This document shows, one piece after another, positions 49,670-60,059 of a stretch of DNA of 64,000 nt. The notes under the pieces were generated by a model. That model searched no databases. It was not told where the DNA came from and saw only the letters and a list, made by a program, of their open reading frames with translations. The DNA lies in the NCBI GenBank assembly GCA_018340375.1, contig JAFFJZ010000129.1, forward strand, positions 1 through 64,000, written 5' to 3'. The translations under genes and the position numbers were made by a program. How positions within the stretch are numbered: the stretch's first letter is position 1; every line of letters starts with the position of its first letter. This stretch comes from Gonatopus flavifemur. Lineage: Eukaryota; Arthropoda; Insecta; Hymenoptera; Dryinidae.

Positions 49670-49858
49670 CTTTGTCTTGTATAATTTGTTTCATATAACT
49701 TAATCTAGGTCTATCTTTGCAAGTCTCACCATTCATTTTTCCTTCCAATACGTTTCCAATAAGCTATCATGCCGTAACGTGTGTCGTATGAGATTACTTT
49801 TCCTTTTCCCTAGCAGCATCAGAATGTTGTATATATATACTATGCACATTCATAGTAT

Positions 49859-50357
49859 CCCTGGTGAAAATGAAGCGTATGCACAAAACGCGACGGAAGC
49901 GCATACGAAGCGAAAAAGGTTTCAATTCCCTCTTCCTGGAGCGTGTGATGCTCGTTTGCTGTAAAGTGATGGAATCATACGTTCCATATACGCTCCATAA
50001 GCTTTTGATCCCGTTTTAAGCACGCTTCATGTGGCGTAACTGTAGGTTACATCAAGCGTGTGCGAATTATATCTATTCTAAGTTCAAATAATGTTTTTAA
50101 GCAGGCAATGCCAACGGTGGTCTATGGATTAGTTGATAAGACCCTCTTACACTAAGGTGGAAGTCCCTGGTTCGATTCCCACAAAGAAGTTGAATTTTTT
50201 TTCTTTCGATTATATACGCTTTGTTTGTTTCAATTCCCGCTTCACATACTCTTCTTACACCTTTCGTTAACTCTCCGTATACTTTTCATTAACTTTTCTA
50301 TTACTTTCCAGCATACGCTTCATTTACTTTTCTTTTCTGCTTCCATTTTCACCAGGG
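49859..50357. mobile_element. MITE with CCCTGGTGAAAAT ends and a tRNA-like core (499 bp)
   Basis: CCCTGGTGAAAATGAAGCG is answered by CTTCCATTTTCACCAGGG. The interior has direct repeats related to GAAGCGTATGC and a tRNA-like unit. The flanks resemble one another (ATATACTATGCACATTCATA at the left, ATATACTATGAACGTTCATT at the right). This may be a long imperfect duplication. Confidence 0.65.
50119..50202 (+). ncRNA. tRNA-like Pol III unit in the 49.9-50.4 kb MITE
   Basis: An A-box-like TGGATTAGTTGAT is followed about 37 nt later by the B box GGTTCGATTCCC (50169-50180), and a T8 run ends the unit at 50195-50202. Stem pairing is imperfect, so it is a tRNA-derived relic or SINE-like head and not a clear tRNA gene. 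Confidence 0.45.
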
Positions 50358-50392
50358 ATATCTAGATATACTATGAACGTTCATTGTAAATA

Positions 50393-50706
50393 CAGGGTGT
50401 CCCAGAAAACACTCCCGACCTTTCACCAGCGTATTCCTGAGAGAAAATTGAACAACTTTTCCATTTGAAATTTTTCGATCCGAAGCTTAGTTTTTGAGTT
50501 ATAAACAAAATAAGTTGGCCATTCACGTGGCAAGTACATCGGCTAGTCTAATGATCGAAGAGTATACTTATGTAGCATCCACTTGATTGGTTGAAATCAA
50601 CTGTGAACTTGAGCCTCGGATCAAAAAATGGTAAATGGAAAAGTTGTTCAGTTCTCTCTCAGGAACACGCTGGTGAAAGGTCGGTACTTTGTTCTGGGAC
50701 ACCCTG
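50393..50706. mobile_element. TA-flanked MITE with CAGGGTGTCCC ends (314 bp)
   Basis: CAGGGTGTCCCAGAAAACAC and the inverse GTTCTGGGACACCCTG are flanked by TA. The inverted arms extend about 100 bp (GACCTTTCACCAGCGT with ACGCTGGTGAAAGGTC). Typical of Tc1/mariner-mobilised MITEs. Confidence 0.9.
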
Positions 50707-50708
50707 TA

Positions 50709-52389
50709 TACAACATTCGGTTACTACTTGGGTTAATGACATGTTTCAACAGATTCCTTCTTTCATTTATCTTTATTCCTCTCTTCATTCATGTGCACAA
50801 ATGTTCAGCAACAAATTTTTAAGCACAAAATAGTGCCTAAACCTAGGGAAATTGCTGATGAAAAGATAAGTTTCCATGATCGGGGTTGAAATCCACCATT
50901 GAAGGGATGGAAAACCTCTTATAATTTTCAGAATATAGATTCAACTATCCAAGTTGAGCTGTTAGCTTTGAGATGGACTACCATTTCTTATGACATTTAT
51001 CCTGAATATTCACTCACTTTCAAATTATTCTACGATGATGTTCCAATGCCATTGAAGTTGACAAACATACACATGGATTATGTGTACATCAAAAATGAAT
51101 GACGCGTGATCGAATATAAAGAGTATCTAAAGGTATATTTATATACAGATGTGAATTTATATAGATAACTCACAACGTTTGCACAGTGAAAAATTTGGTA
51201 TTTTGTACGATTCACTCACAATCATTCGTGTTGAAAATCAACATATAACATTATCACATTGACATTCACACATTTTCTGTGTCAATATTCAACACTAACT
51301 AAAAATTTTTACTGCGTACATATATTAAGACACGCGAAATACCAAGTACATGAAAAACAACTTGGAAATAAACCTGAAAAAAAAACAGAAAAGTCGTCGT
51401 GAGCTACCGTGTATCTATACACGGCAACCAAGATTTAACCCCTTTAAAATATTTTCAATGCATAGTAACTCACCATACATAGCATGTCACTAATATGATT
51501 ATGTTGTAGAAGTTTGAATCGTTTACAAAAACGAAACGAAAATTCAAACTCACAAAATATGATCAATCATCGTTATTTATCATCTCAAATGGAAATCTTG
51601 AGAGTGAAAACATCGTTTGAAGAATGTGCTGCAAAATTTTGGGTTTTTAACTGAGGTTGGATCTGAGTATTTCGTGATTCGATTATTAATTCGTCCCAAT
51701 AAACGATTCAAACTTCAGCAACATATATAATTCAACTTTTGATTAAGCACACTACGAACGTGTGCCAATTTTCACGCGATCAAAATATTATGATTCTTAT
51801 TCATCGACAGTTTATTTTACACCGTGAAAAATTTTTTTGAAATTCACCACTTCCAAAGTAGGTAATAAAGTTCCCTACATTGAAACTGACGTTGTTTCAT
51901 TGATATGGATGTAAATTCACTACTATGAGGGTAAAATTCATATTGAAACAAATGTGAATTTCCCTTCATTCAGTGTGGTGATTTTATCAGAAATCTGTAA
52001 TTTCACAATCGTCTGTAAATACGTCACTCTCAATGTGGGGAACTCTTCCTAGCGGATTCGAATTTACCAAAAAATGGACCACGAATTGATCAATTAATTT
52101 CCAAAAAATGACCAAAAAGTATCCAGAGGAATGACCGCAAACGGTCATATTAGGGGTGGTTTTGTGGATTTTTTGGACCAAAATTTTACCGAAAGATTAT
52201 CGTCAGGGAATGCAATTTTCCGACCTCAACTACATATGAACCCATTTTAAGATATGGATTTTTTAGAATTATTCTCTTATTTATTCAAATTTAGTAATTA
52301 TATTTCAATAAACAATTGAGAAATTGAAGAAATCTCATATACAGAACTTATTCCGAAAAGGTAAAGAACCGTGTTATGAACATAATTTT
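50709..52389. other. Intergenic with MITE-like debris
   Basis: No gene. 51187-51320 (CACAGTGAAAAATTTGG to AAAATTTTTACTGCG) and 51822-51980 (ACACCGTGAAAAATTT to CATTCAGTGTGG) resemble decayed CACGG/CACAG-type MITEs. Confidence 0.4.
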
Positions 52390-53140
52390 TCCCTAAAGTG
52401 AATAGTTTGTCCATGAAAACGTTACAAACAATTGAATTGTTTATTTAAAAGAAATGGATAACGAATCTTGTAAAAATACTTCGATATTCGAATTCCCCGA
52501 CTCCAAAAACATAAACCAGGGTTGAAAAATCGAGTAAAAATAATCTTTCCTACGGTCCCTGATATTCTGTCGTTGAACGACATAAAATGTGATGAATTTC
52601 AGTTGCGCGTTCATAAATGAATCGCTGTATTTCGCGAACTGATAGTTGAATTGATTTGAAATTCTCTAAAAAGTTTGTCCACCCACTAACGAACAAGTTT
52701 GTCACTGGAAGTTTTTTGTAGCTCAAACTTCCCTCACTACTTCTTCAATGCGAAGCATGAAAAACGTAATTTTTACTTCGAATTGTAAATTTCTTAATTT
52801 TTTTTTTATTTTTACGACCTTTTAGGACATTATCGTTTCCGGGGAAGTCTTACGGATCAGAATCCGTAAGATTTATCTTGATACGTCGAAAAATGACTGA
52901 GTTACAACGAGTTTAATGTTGAAAAACATTGATTTCTGAAGAGAAAAAATTTGCAGTTTCTATTTTTTTTACTCACAAACTATCGATCACAGAAAAAAAT
53001 CGTAAAAGAAGACTCACATTGATTTTTTGAGACCTAACGCCTAGTATTTTTCAAATGTCAAAGTTCCAACTTTTGATTTTGGCGTGTGACGTCACGGGTG
53101 GACAATACTTTTCAGTGTTTTCGAGCGTACACCCCCTTAT
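52390..53140 (+). repeat. RepA dispersed repeat, copy 3
   Basis: The most complete collinear copy relative to 3100-3875. It has AACGAATCTTGTAAAAATA, AATCTTTCCTACGGTCCC, AAAAAGTTTGTCCACCC, GTCACTGGAAGTTTTTTGTAGC and a CGAGCG end. Confidence 0.75.
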
Positions 53141-53376
53141 TGCATCCGGCCCCTCAATTTTGGTCATTTTCATGAAAGAGACCATGAAATTACCACAATA
53201 TTATGGGATCTTTTCGGTGATATCGTGGTCATGTTGCAGAACGGACCAAAATATTACCGTAGAGATGAAAAAGGTTTTGGTACAATTTTGGTCACTTGTA
53301 CAAAAATGACCCAAACATTACCGTTATATGGGACAGATATTTCTGGTCATATTTCGGTCATGTTTTTGTGTAAAAT

Positions 53377-53462
53377 AAAAAAAATTTTCCGTAACTGAGA
53401 TCGAACCTGGGTTTTTTGGATTACTAACCAAGTGACTTGTCACTGAACCATGGATTGGGTTC
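53377..53462 (-). ncRNA. tRNA-like Pol III unit beside the 53.4-54.1 kb hairpin complex
   Basis: The minus strand reads ATGGTTCAGTGAC (A-box-like), then CCAGGTTCGATCTC (B box), then T8 as A8 at 53377-53384. It overlaps the outer left stem of the hairpin complex. The mirrored right stem retains only the A-box side. Confidence 0.4.
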
Positions 53463-54090
53463 TTATAAGGACACAGAAAAGGAGTGTATATAAGTGATGT
53501 GTGAATAATTCTGATCGTATCGCTGTCATGAATGCATTCAAACCACGGTAGAAATATAGGTAGTTCAACTCGTCCGCCATCTTTTTTCTTATATCACTCG
53601 GTTTGCACTATGAATCCAAGACGGCAGCACAGAGAATAATGACCTGAGTGTGAGGGAGAAGAAAAGATATAGTATCTATAGATAGTACTTGTTTCTTCCT
53701 CACACTCAGGTCATCATTCTCTGTGCTGCCCTCCAAGATTCATAGCGCAAACCGAGTCAAATAAGAACATTCATACTATGAGGAGGGGGGGGGGTGAGGT
53801 TGGACCACCTATACTTCTTGCACCGTGATTCAAACAGTAAATATTATTGGAAAGATCATATGAAAGCCGAAGTGGCATCAGAACCTTTCGAATGTTCTAT
53901 GAACGCGCATAGTGTAAATAAATTTATATACATTCGGAAAGTTCTGATGCCACTTCGGCTCGTATATGATGTTTACTGTTTGAATGCATTTATGACAGCG
54001 ATATGATCAGAATTATTCACACATCAGTATACACTTCTTTTCTATGTCCTAACGAGAATCTGGTCCATGGCTCAGTGACAAGTGAGCTAC
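53430..54090. repeat. Nested palindrome complex
   Basis: The outer stem pairs 53430-53545 with 53982-54090 (GTGTGTGAATAATTCTGATC with its inverse, and CCATGG with CCATGG). Inside are two further hairpins: about 53611-53752 (GCAGCACAGAGAAT stems) and 53838-53988 (GCCGAAGTGGCATCAGAAC stems). This looks like palindromic elements inserted into a palindrome. Confidence 0.75.
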
Positions 54091-54783
54091 GAAAAACTTC
54101 CAGCGACAAAGTTGTTCGCTAGTGTGCGGACAAACTTTATGGAAAGTTTCAGATCAATTGGACTATTGGTTCGAAAGGTACAGCGATTTATCCATCAGCT
54201 CGCAACGGAAATTTCTCATGACTCTACGTCGTTTACCTGCTGAATATGAGGATCCGAATGAAAGGTTGCATTCACTCGATTTCTCAACGTAGATTCATGT
54301 TTTTTTGGTCGAAGCATCCAAATATCCAACTATTTTTGCGAAATTCGTTATACATTGTTTTTTTTTTATAAACAATTTTCATTCAACGCATCATCGTTCA
54401 ATCCTTATTCTGCAAGATGAAAATTAAAGATTGAACATTTGTGTGCTCTCTCGAACTCAATAGTTTCCGAAACTTATTTCACGATTACTTGGCCAAATCT
54501 TATCGGAATGATATAAACATTGATATCCAGATTCGATGTGTATTGCCGAAGCTTGTAAAATGATTCGAATGATGAAAACATTTCGTTTTTTAATAATATT
54601 TGACAACGAAGTGGCTCTCAGGCTCGTGTTTTCCGAGTTTCAACGACACAAAGTGTCGAGCGAAATGTGAAATTAAGAAAACTTCGAACAATAAAGTTAT
54701 GCTCTTATGTTTGAGGAAGTTTTTCTGGAGATTTGAGATTAATCGAACAAAAAACATGGGGTTTATGATTTATGTAAAACGAT
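54088..54783 (-). repeat. Left 0.7-kb inverted arm (RepA-related)
   Basis: Near-identical inverse of 58056-58754, from GAGCTACGAAAAACTTCCAG to CATGGGGTTTATGATTTATG. Together the arms bracket the DUF7869-like gene. The outer part is RepA in inverted orientation. Confidence 0.85.
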
Positions 54784-55040
54784 CTCGTCTTATGAACGGG
54801 TCCTGTATAACATCATATTCATGTCTTGAAATATATTTCACACAAGTTTAAAATGTCACATGCAACGTGTTTGGATATCATTCACATCATATATGACACA
54901 TACAAACCTCGTGATAGAAGTTCATTATTTGTACTTTTTCTTCAGTCATAAATGATTTGGAAATGCTAGTGAACTTTGAATTGTTTATAGACATGGTTGT
55001 CGAATTGAATTCGGACAAATTTAATTCGAATTCAATGTTA

Positions 55041-55147
55041 CCCTAACAGCACAACTGCTTTCCGTTACCTTTAGATACCTTTCTGAAAGGTGTTACACGT
55101 TTCAGAAAGGTATCGAAAGGTAACTGAAAGCAGTTATGTTGTGAGGG
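55041..55147. mobile_element. 107-bp TA-flanked MITE
   Basis: CCCTAACAGCACAACTGCTT and the inverse AAGCAGTTATGTTGTGAGGG, with TA at 55039-55040 and 55148-55149. Nearly all of it is stem. Confidence 0.8.
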
Positions 55148-55149
55148 TA

Positions 55150-55417
55150 CACGGAGAAAAAAGATTCGCTGGAATAGCAAGAATTTCGCTGTTCCAGGGA
55201 AATTCGCTCGTTATTATATGGACAGCAAGCAAGTTTGCTGAAATAAACGCCAATGATATTTTCAACGAATCAAGCTTCGCAAGACCAGCGAAGGACTGAT
55301 AATTATAACGAATCAATACGTAAAAACAGCGAATTAGTTCGTTAATACAGCGAATTTCTATTCAATCCACTGAGCGAAGACGGATTCATTCAGATATCGA
55401 AATCTTTTTTCTCCGTG
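55150..55417. mobile_element. CACGG-type palindromic MITE, 268 bp
   Basis: CACGGAGAAAAAAGATTCGC and its inverse are flanked by TA; the left TA is also the right TA of the MITE at 55041-55147. The interior has repeated GCGAATT and TCGCTG motifs. Confidence 0.88.
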
Positions 55418-55542
55418 TAATGAACCAAAATTGCCCCCCCTTGGACACAATACACTGTAAAAAATTCATGTAAATAAACGATTCAAACTGCATACAATAT
55501 ATTTTGAACCAAAAAAAGAAATTATATCATTAGAGTGAATAA

Positions 55543-57160
55543 TTATTCTTCATTTTTAGGTTTTCTAATTGATATTTTCGAAAATAAGCTTTCAAAAAAT
55601 TTTACACCTTTTGGACTCAAATATTTTAATAAAGTTTGTAAATCTTCCATCTTCTCTGCACTTATGCGAGTTGGAGCAGCTGGTGGTGATTTGCATAATG
55701 CATGTAAACTCACTGAAGATTTGATGATATGAATTTTTGGTTCTCCATTGTAACTTTGGAATATATTGATTTGACCGTTAGGAAAATATTGAATCCGTAC
55801 TGCTTTGCTGATTTGCAGATTCTTAATATCTTTGACATTTTCCTGTAACAGAACCTCATAATCTCGGACTGGGCAATCTACTTCTCTGACAATTTTAAAT
55901 GGTGGATTTCTTGCACTTTCTATGAGATCAATGTAGTCTTCATCCGTTTCAATAGTTTCAAGTTGTTTCTTTTTTTTGCCATATACTCCAAAATTCCGAT
56001 CGCAAGAGCAGTATGAATGTCCACGAACTGGATACACATGTTCAAATTCAAGTTGCAATTCTTGAGCCAACGATGATAAGAAAGAGACAAGGAAACGGTT
56101 TTTATTCTGACCACCGCAACCATCCGAAAATAAATAAATTTTATTGCAATAATTAAGCTCCAATTCTTTGTTCATTGCATGTAAGATAAAATTGCACACA
56201 GTATTACCACCTTTCTTAAAATTTCCTTCTAAAAAAAAGAACATGTAACTTCTGCCATGTTCACCGAAGACATGCACGTTAAAAACGTGTGGCCAAAGCA
56301 ATCTCTTGTAGAACTGATCTGATACAGGAATTTTCGGCAAAGGTAAATTTTGACCGAAATCAAATTCAAGACATAACACATTTTCTTCTTCAATATTTTG
56401 TACTCTTCTATACTTTTTTCATGCTGTTTGAACTCATCACCAGGATTGTTTTGCCGCTCTTGTTCAAAACACATGTTACAAACATCAGTGCGTGGTATTG
56501 AGAAAGAAAGATTCAAATGACGATTGACATATTGAGAGTAGGTTGATAAATCAATCGGAGGATTTTCCCAACCTGTTTTCGCTGTATAATATTCCAAAAA
56601 CAAAGCGTAAATTCTTTTCAGTGTTAAATTAGGATGATCAAAATATTGTAAACTGGACGTTTGACCGGCTTGACGTTTATAATGCGACTCAGAGTGTGGT
56701 ATTAACAAACAGTGTTGATGGATCATTTGTTTTACATCTTCGGTCAATCGCATTACGTGATTTCCATGTTTTCCCCGACTATCTTCGATAGTTTCATTAT
56801 GTAATATCTTTTTCTGTATAGTTGTAAATCGCCCTTGTCCTATTTTCAATAAATTACATGAAAATTTTTGACAAGTCTTTATGTCACCGAATTCAGCATG
56901 CAAAAAATAATTCCACAAAACAACTTTATTCTGCGCATTTCCTGTAACATTTGGCGCTCTCTTTTTCATTAATCCGGCGAGGAAAATATTTTGAGAATCA
57001 TATCTGCCATAGTTCCAAAATGTGTCATGAAATTTTGTTGTTGTTGAACAGGAATATTTTGGAAACACTGTTTCACGCAGCACGAATTTACGGGTTTGAA
57101 TTGCTTAGCTGCAATAGATTTCCCAGAAGTCGAAACATATTCTCGTCCCTGTAATACCAA
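55543..57160 (-). pseudogene. DUF7869-like transposase-type gene, frameshifted
   Basis: A protein of a family I recognise from insect genomes, usually left as DUF7869; it resembles RNase H-fold transposases and possibly the Sola group (weak inference). The minus strand reads in order CCVKQCFQNIPVQQQQNF (possible zinc-binding N-terminus), WNYGRYDSQNIFLAGL, RLTEDVKQMIHQHCLLIPH, YTAKTGWENPPIDLSTYSQY, RTDVCNMCFEQ, then LCLEFDFGQNLPLPKIPVSD, YLFSDGCGGQNKNRFLVSFL, PVRGHSYCSCDRNFGVYGKK and the lysine-rich C-terminus IRKPKNEE. SDGCGGQN and CDRNFG hold candidate acidic catalytic residues. Two frameshifts are needed: near 57015 (HFGT versus TFWN frames) and near 56390 (between EEYK and ENVLCLEF). It is flanked by the 54.1/58.1 kb inverted repeats; no terminal repeats of its own were found. 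Confidence 0.7.
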
Positions 57161-57169
57161 ATGATCGCG

Positions 57170-58055
57170 TTATACAATTCGATATTCCAAACACTATCCA
57201 AGTTCTCAACATTGAATAATTATTTTTAAGTGATAATTTTGTATCGACTGTAACACACTATTTAAAAATTATTTCAATAATGTATCAATTGTATTTCATT
57301 CTTCCATCTTCATTACATTTCAATATTGTTCCACAAGAATATATCAAAATCTGTCAACTGAAATGTTACCTATTTGCAATGGCTCAGATATATTACAAAA
57401 GAAACATTACAATGAAATATTTCATAAATGTTCTTGAAATATTTCAAAAATAATTCAGAAATCTTGTATTGCAATGTAAGATTAGCGGACATTGCAGTAT
57501 TTGTGAAAGGACTTTGAAATCTCAGTACGACATGCCGCAATATTACAAGAATATTCCAATATTTCAAACGTTAGATTTCTGCGGTCGTAATGAAATCTTC
57601 GATGCTCTATGGATTGGATGACTGTTAGATACAGAAAGATTTATACATCGATGACCGCGAAAATACAATGTATTACGTCTCAGTTATGCATGAGAAATCA
57701 AGAAATTTGTTGACAGCACCATTCCATTGCACACTGTATTATACTCAATATATATACGGAATATACAAACCTCATTCTTTGCCTTTTATTCTTGTTCTTT
57801 ACCCAGTTGTTCGGATTTCTTGGACGTTTTCGACTAGTTTTTGAACTGTTCTTATCAGACATTATTATTACACTAACCCGGAAAATAAATTCAATAATAA
57901 AATTGTTGAAAATGTGGAATTATGCACTTTTTCTCACATCGGAGGGAGCAATGTTTTCTATTCTTACGGTTGCAATTACTATATAGGCATTTGTTTTTAT
58001 TTGATGTTTTGTGTCTTCATTCGTCAACACCGAAGTCCTGCGTGCTCGGCGGCTC
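57170..58055. other. Interval between transposase-type gene and right arm
   Basis: AT-rich with several ATTACAA/TTGTAAT motifs at 57360-57580. No gene seen. Confidence 0.4.
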
Positions 58056-58754
58056 CGCTTGTTTTACATAAATCATAGACCCCATATTTTTTGTTCGATT
58101 AATTTCAAATCTCCAGAAAAACTTCCTCAAACATAAGAGCATAACTTTATTGTTCGAAGTTTTCTTAATTTCACATTTCGCTCGACACTTTGTGTCGTTG
58201 AAACTCGGAAAACACGAGCCTGAGAGCCACTAATTCGTTGTCAAATATTATTAAAAAACGAAATGTTTTCATCATTCGAATCATTTTACAAGCTTCGGCA
58301 ATACACATCGAATCTGGATATCAATGTTTATATCATTCCGATAAGATTTGGCCAAGTAATCGTGAAATAAGTTTCGGAAACTATTGAGTTCGAGAGAGCA
58401 CACAAATGTTCAATCTTTAATTTTCATCTTGCACAATAAGGATTGGACAATGATGCGCGGAATAAAAATTGTTTATGAAAAAAAACAATGTATAACGAAT
58501 TTTGCAAAAATAGTTGGATATTTGGATGCTTCGACCAAAAACATGAATCTACGTTGAAAAATCGAGTGAATGCAACCTTTCATTCGGATCCTCATATTCA
58601 GTAGGTAAACGACGTAGAGTCATGAGGAATTTCCGTTGCGAGCTGATGGATAAATCGCTGTATCTTTCGAACCAATAGTCCAATTGATCTGAAACTTTCC
58701 ATAAAGTTTGTCCGCACGCTAGCGAACAACTTTGTCGCTGGAAGTTTTCCGTAG
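58056..58754 (+). repeat. Right 0.7-kb inverted arm (RepA-related)
   Basis: Inverse of 54088-54783. It continues without a break into the rest of RepA copy 4 to about 59215, whereas the left arm is cut off at 54088 by the hairpin complex. Confidence 0.85.
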
Positions 58755-59215
58755 CTCATACTTCCCCGACACTTTTCCAATGCAAAGTTTTCCTCTTCGT
58801 TGAAAACCAAGTTTTCACTTCAAATTGAAAATTCATTAATTTTGCATCAGTTTTTGAAAATTTTGTCGAGATCGTCATCTTCGGGGGAGTGTTCCGAATC
58901 AGAATCTGCAAGACTCATCTTGATACGTCGAAAACCGCTCGAGTTATAACGAGTTCAAGATGAAAAAACATTCATTTTTAGTACGAGAAAAAGAGCCACT
59001 TTTCAATTTTTTTCTCGAAAGCTATTGATCATAGGAAAACATTGTAAACGAACACTCGTATTGATTCTTCAAGCCCTATCACCCAGTATTTTTAGTTTTC
59101 CAAAATTCCGACTTTTTTTCGGTCCCCCACGTGACCGCTTGGACAATACTTTTACCGCGGTTCGAGCGCTCGTCGAGTTCTTCTTCCCGTGGGTTCAATT
59201 ATAAATTTTCGGTCC
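58430..59215 (+). repeat. RepA dispersed repeat, copy 4
   Basis: Collinear with the copies at 3.1 and 52.4 kb, ending near GGTTCGAGCGCTCGTCGAG. It is followed by TCCGCCATATTAGATCCGCC and a further 130 bp that look repetitive. Confidence 0.75.
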
Positions 59216-59546
59216 GCCATATTAGATCCGCCATTTTGAATTTCTCATTTCTGATTCCGGATTCGTAATCAGCGACTTCGAAAACCCCTGAGAGATCATT
59301 TTCAAGCGAATCCACCAAGCCTGCATCATGATAAAAATGCATAACAACCAAAAGTAAAGAAACGTGCCAGTCGATGACGCAAAAATAATATCAATTTTAC
59401 AGAAAAAGGGAAGGTAATTTCTCCCATCATCAAATTTTTCCACATTGATATTCACCAGATGAACACGATCACACATTATTCAATATTTCGTAGCAGTACC
59501 GTGCGAAACAAAATTATATTTAACTAATTTTGTTTGGTACTAGCAG

Positions 59547-59730
59547 GTTAGTGAATAAGAATCAATTTAGAAAACTTCGATCCGAAGATGCCACGAAAAG
59601 ATATCTCACCACCTCCGAAGATATATTCTCGGTCGCCAGCTCGTTTTCCGGTGCAAACAAGCAAACCTCTCCTTCAAAGTTTATGTTCGAACGAGTGAAT
59701 TACTCTTTGAAGAATCAATATCAATCCTAA
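59547..59730 (+). CDS. Possible terminal exon of an unknown gene
   Basis: An acceptor TACTAGCAG precedes an open frame reading LVNKNQFRKLRSEDATKRYL, SVASSFSGANKQTSP and ending NYSLKNQYQS before TAA. Its base composition is less AT-skewed than the flanks. No family is recognised and no upstream exon could be assigned. It could be chance. Confidence 0.25.
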
Positions 59731-59823
59731 TCGAACTAATCATCAACTTGATTAGAGAAAGGAAAGGTGGAAATGATAATTATAGATCTCAATAATTAAC
59801 CAACATTTTCACACACAATACTT

Positions 59824-59829
59824 TTTATT
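59824..59829 (-). terminator. Candidate poly(A) signal
   Basis: AATAAA on the minus strand about 52 nt after the stop of the putative exon at 59881-60057. Confidence 0.35.
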
Positions 59830-59880
59830 CACAAAAATTACATAAACCACTATTTGTTGAAACACTCTATATATTTTCGT

Positions 59881-60057
59881 TTATGATTCTGCAACCGCAT
59901 CAGAGCTCTGCTCTGTTCCGCGAGAAGACTTTGAATGCCTGGAAGCTTTCAACGCGCTCCTTATATACCCGTTGCGGTACCATGTACACATTTGCAATCT
60001 TGGAACTTTTGGAAAAAATGTTCTCAAGATTGCAACGAATATACTTGGGACAGTTCC
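59881..60057 (-). CDS. Possible terminal exon of an unknown minus-strand gene
   Basis: The minus-strand acceptor GATATTCAG is followed by GTVPSIFVAILRTFFPKV, LQMCTWYRNGYIRSALKA and a polar tail ending TEQSSDAVAES before TAA. The AATAAA at 59824-59829 supports a 3' end. If real, it converges on the exon at 59547-59730. A hydrophobic stretch followed by a serine-rich tail would fit a membrane protein C-terminus, but no family is recognised. Confidence 0.3.
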   Translation of the reverse strand, partial: GTVPSIFVAILRTFFPKVPRLQMCTWYRNGYIRSALKASRHSKSSRGTEQSSDAVAES

Positions 60058-60059
60058 CT

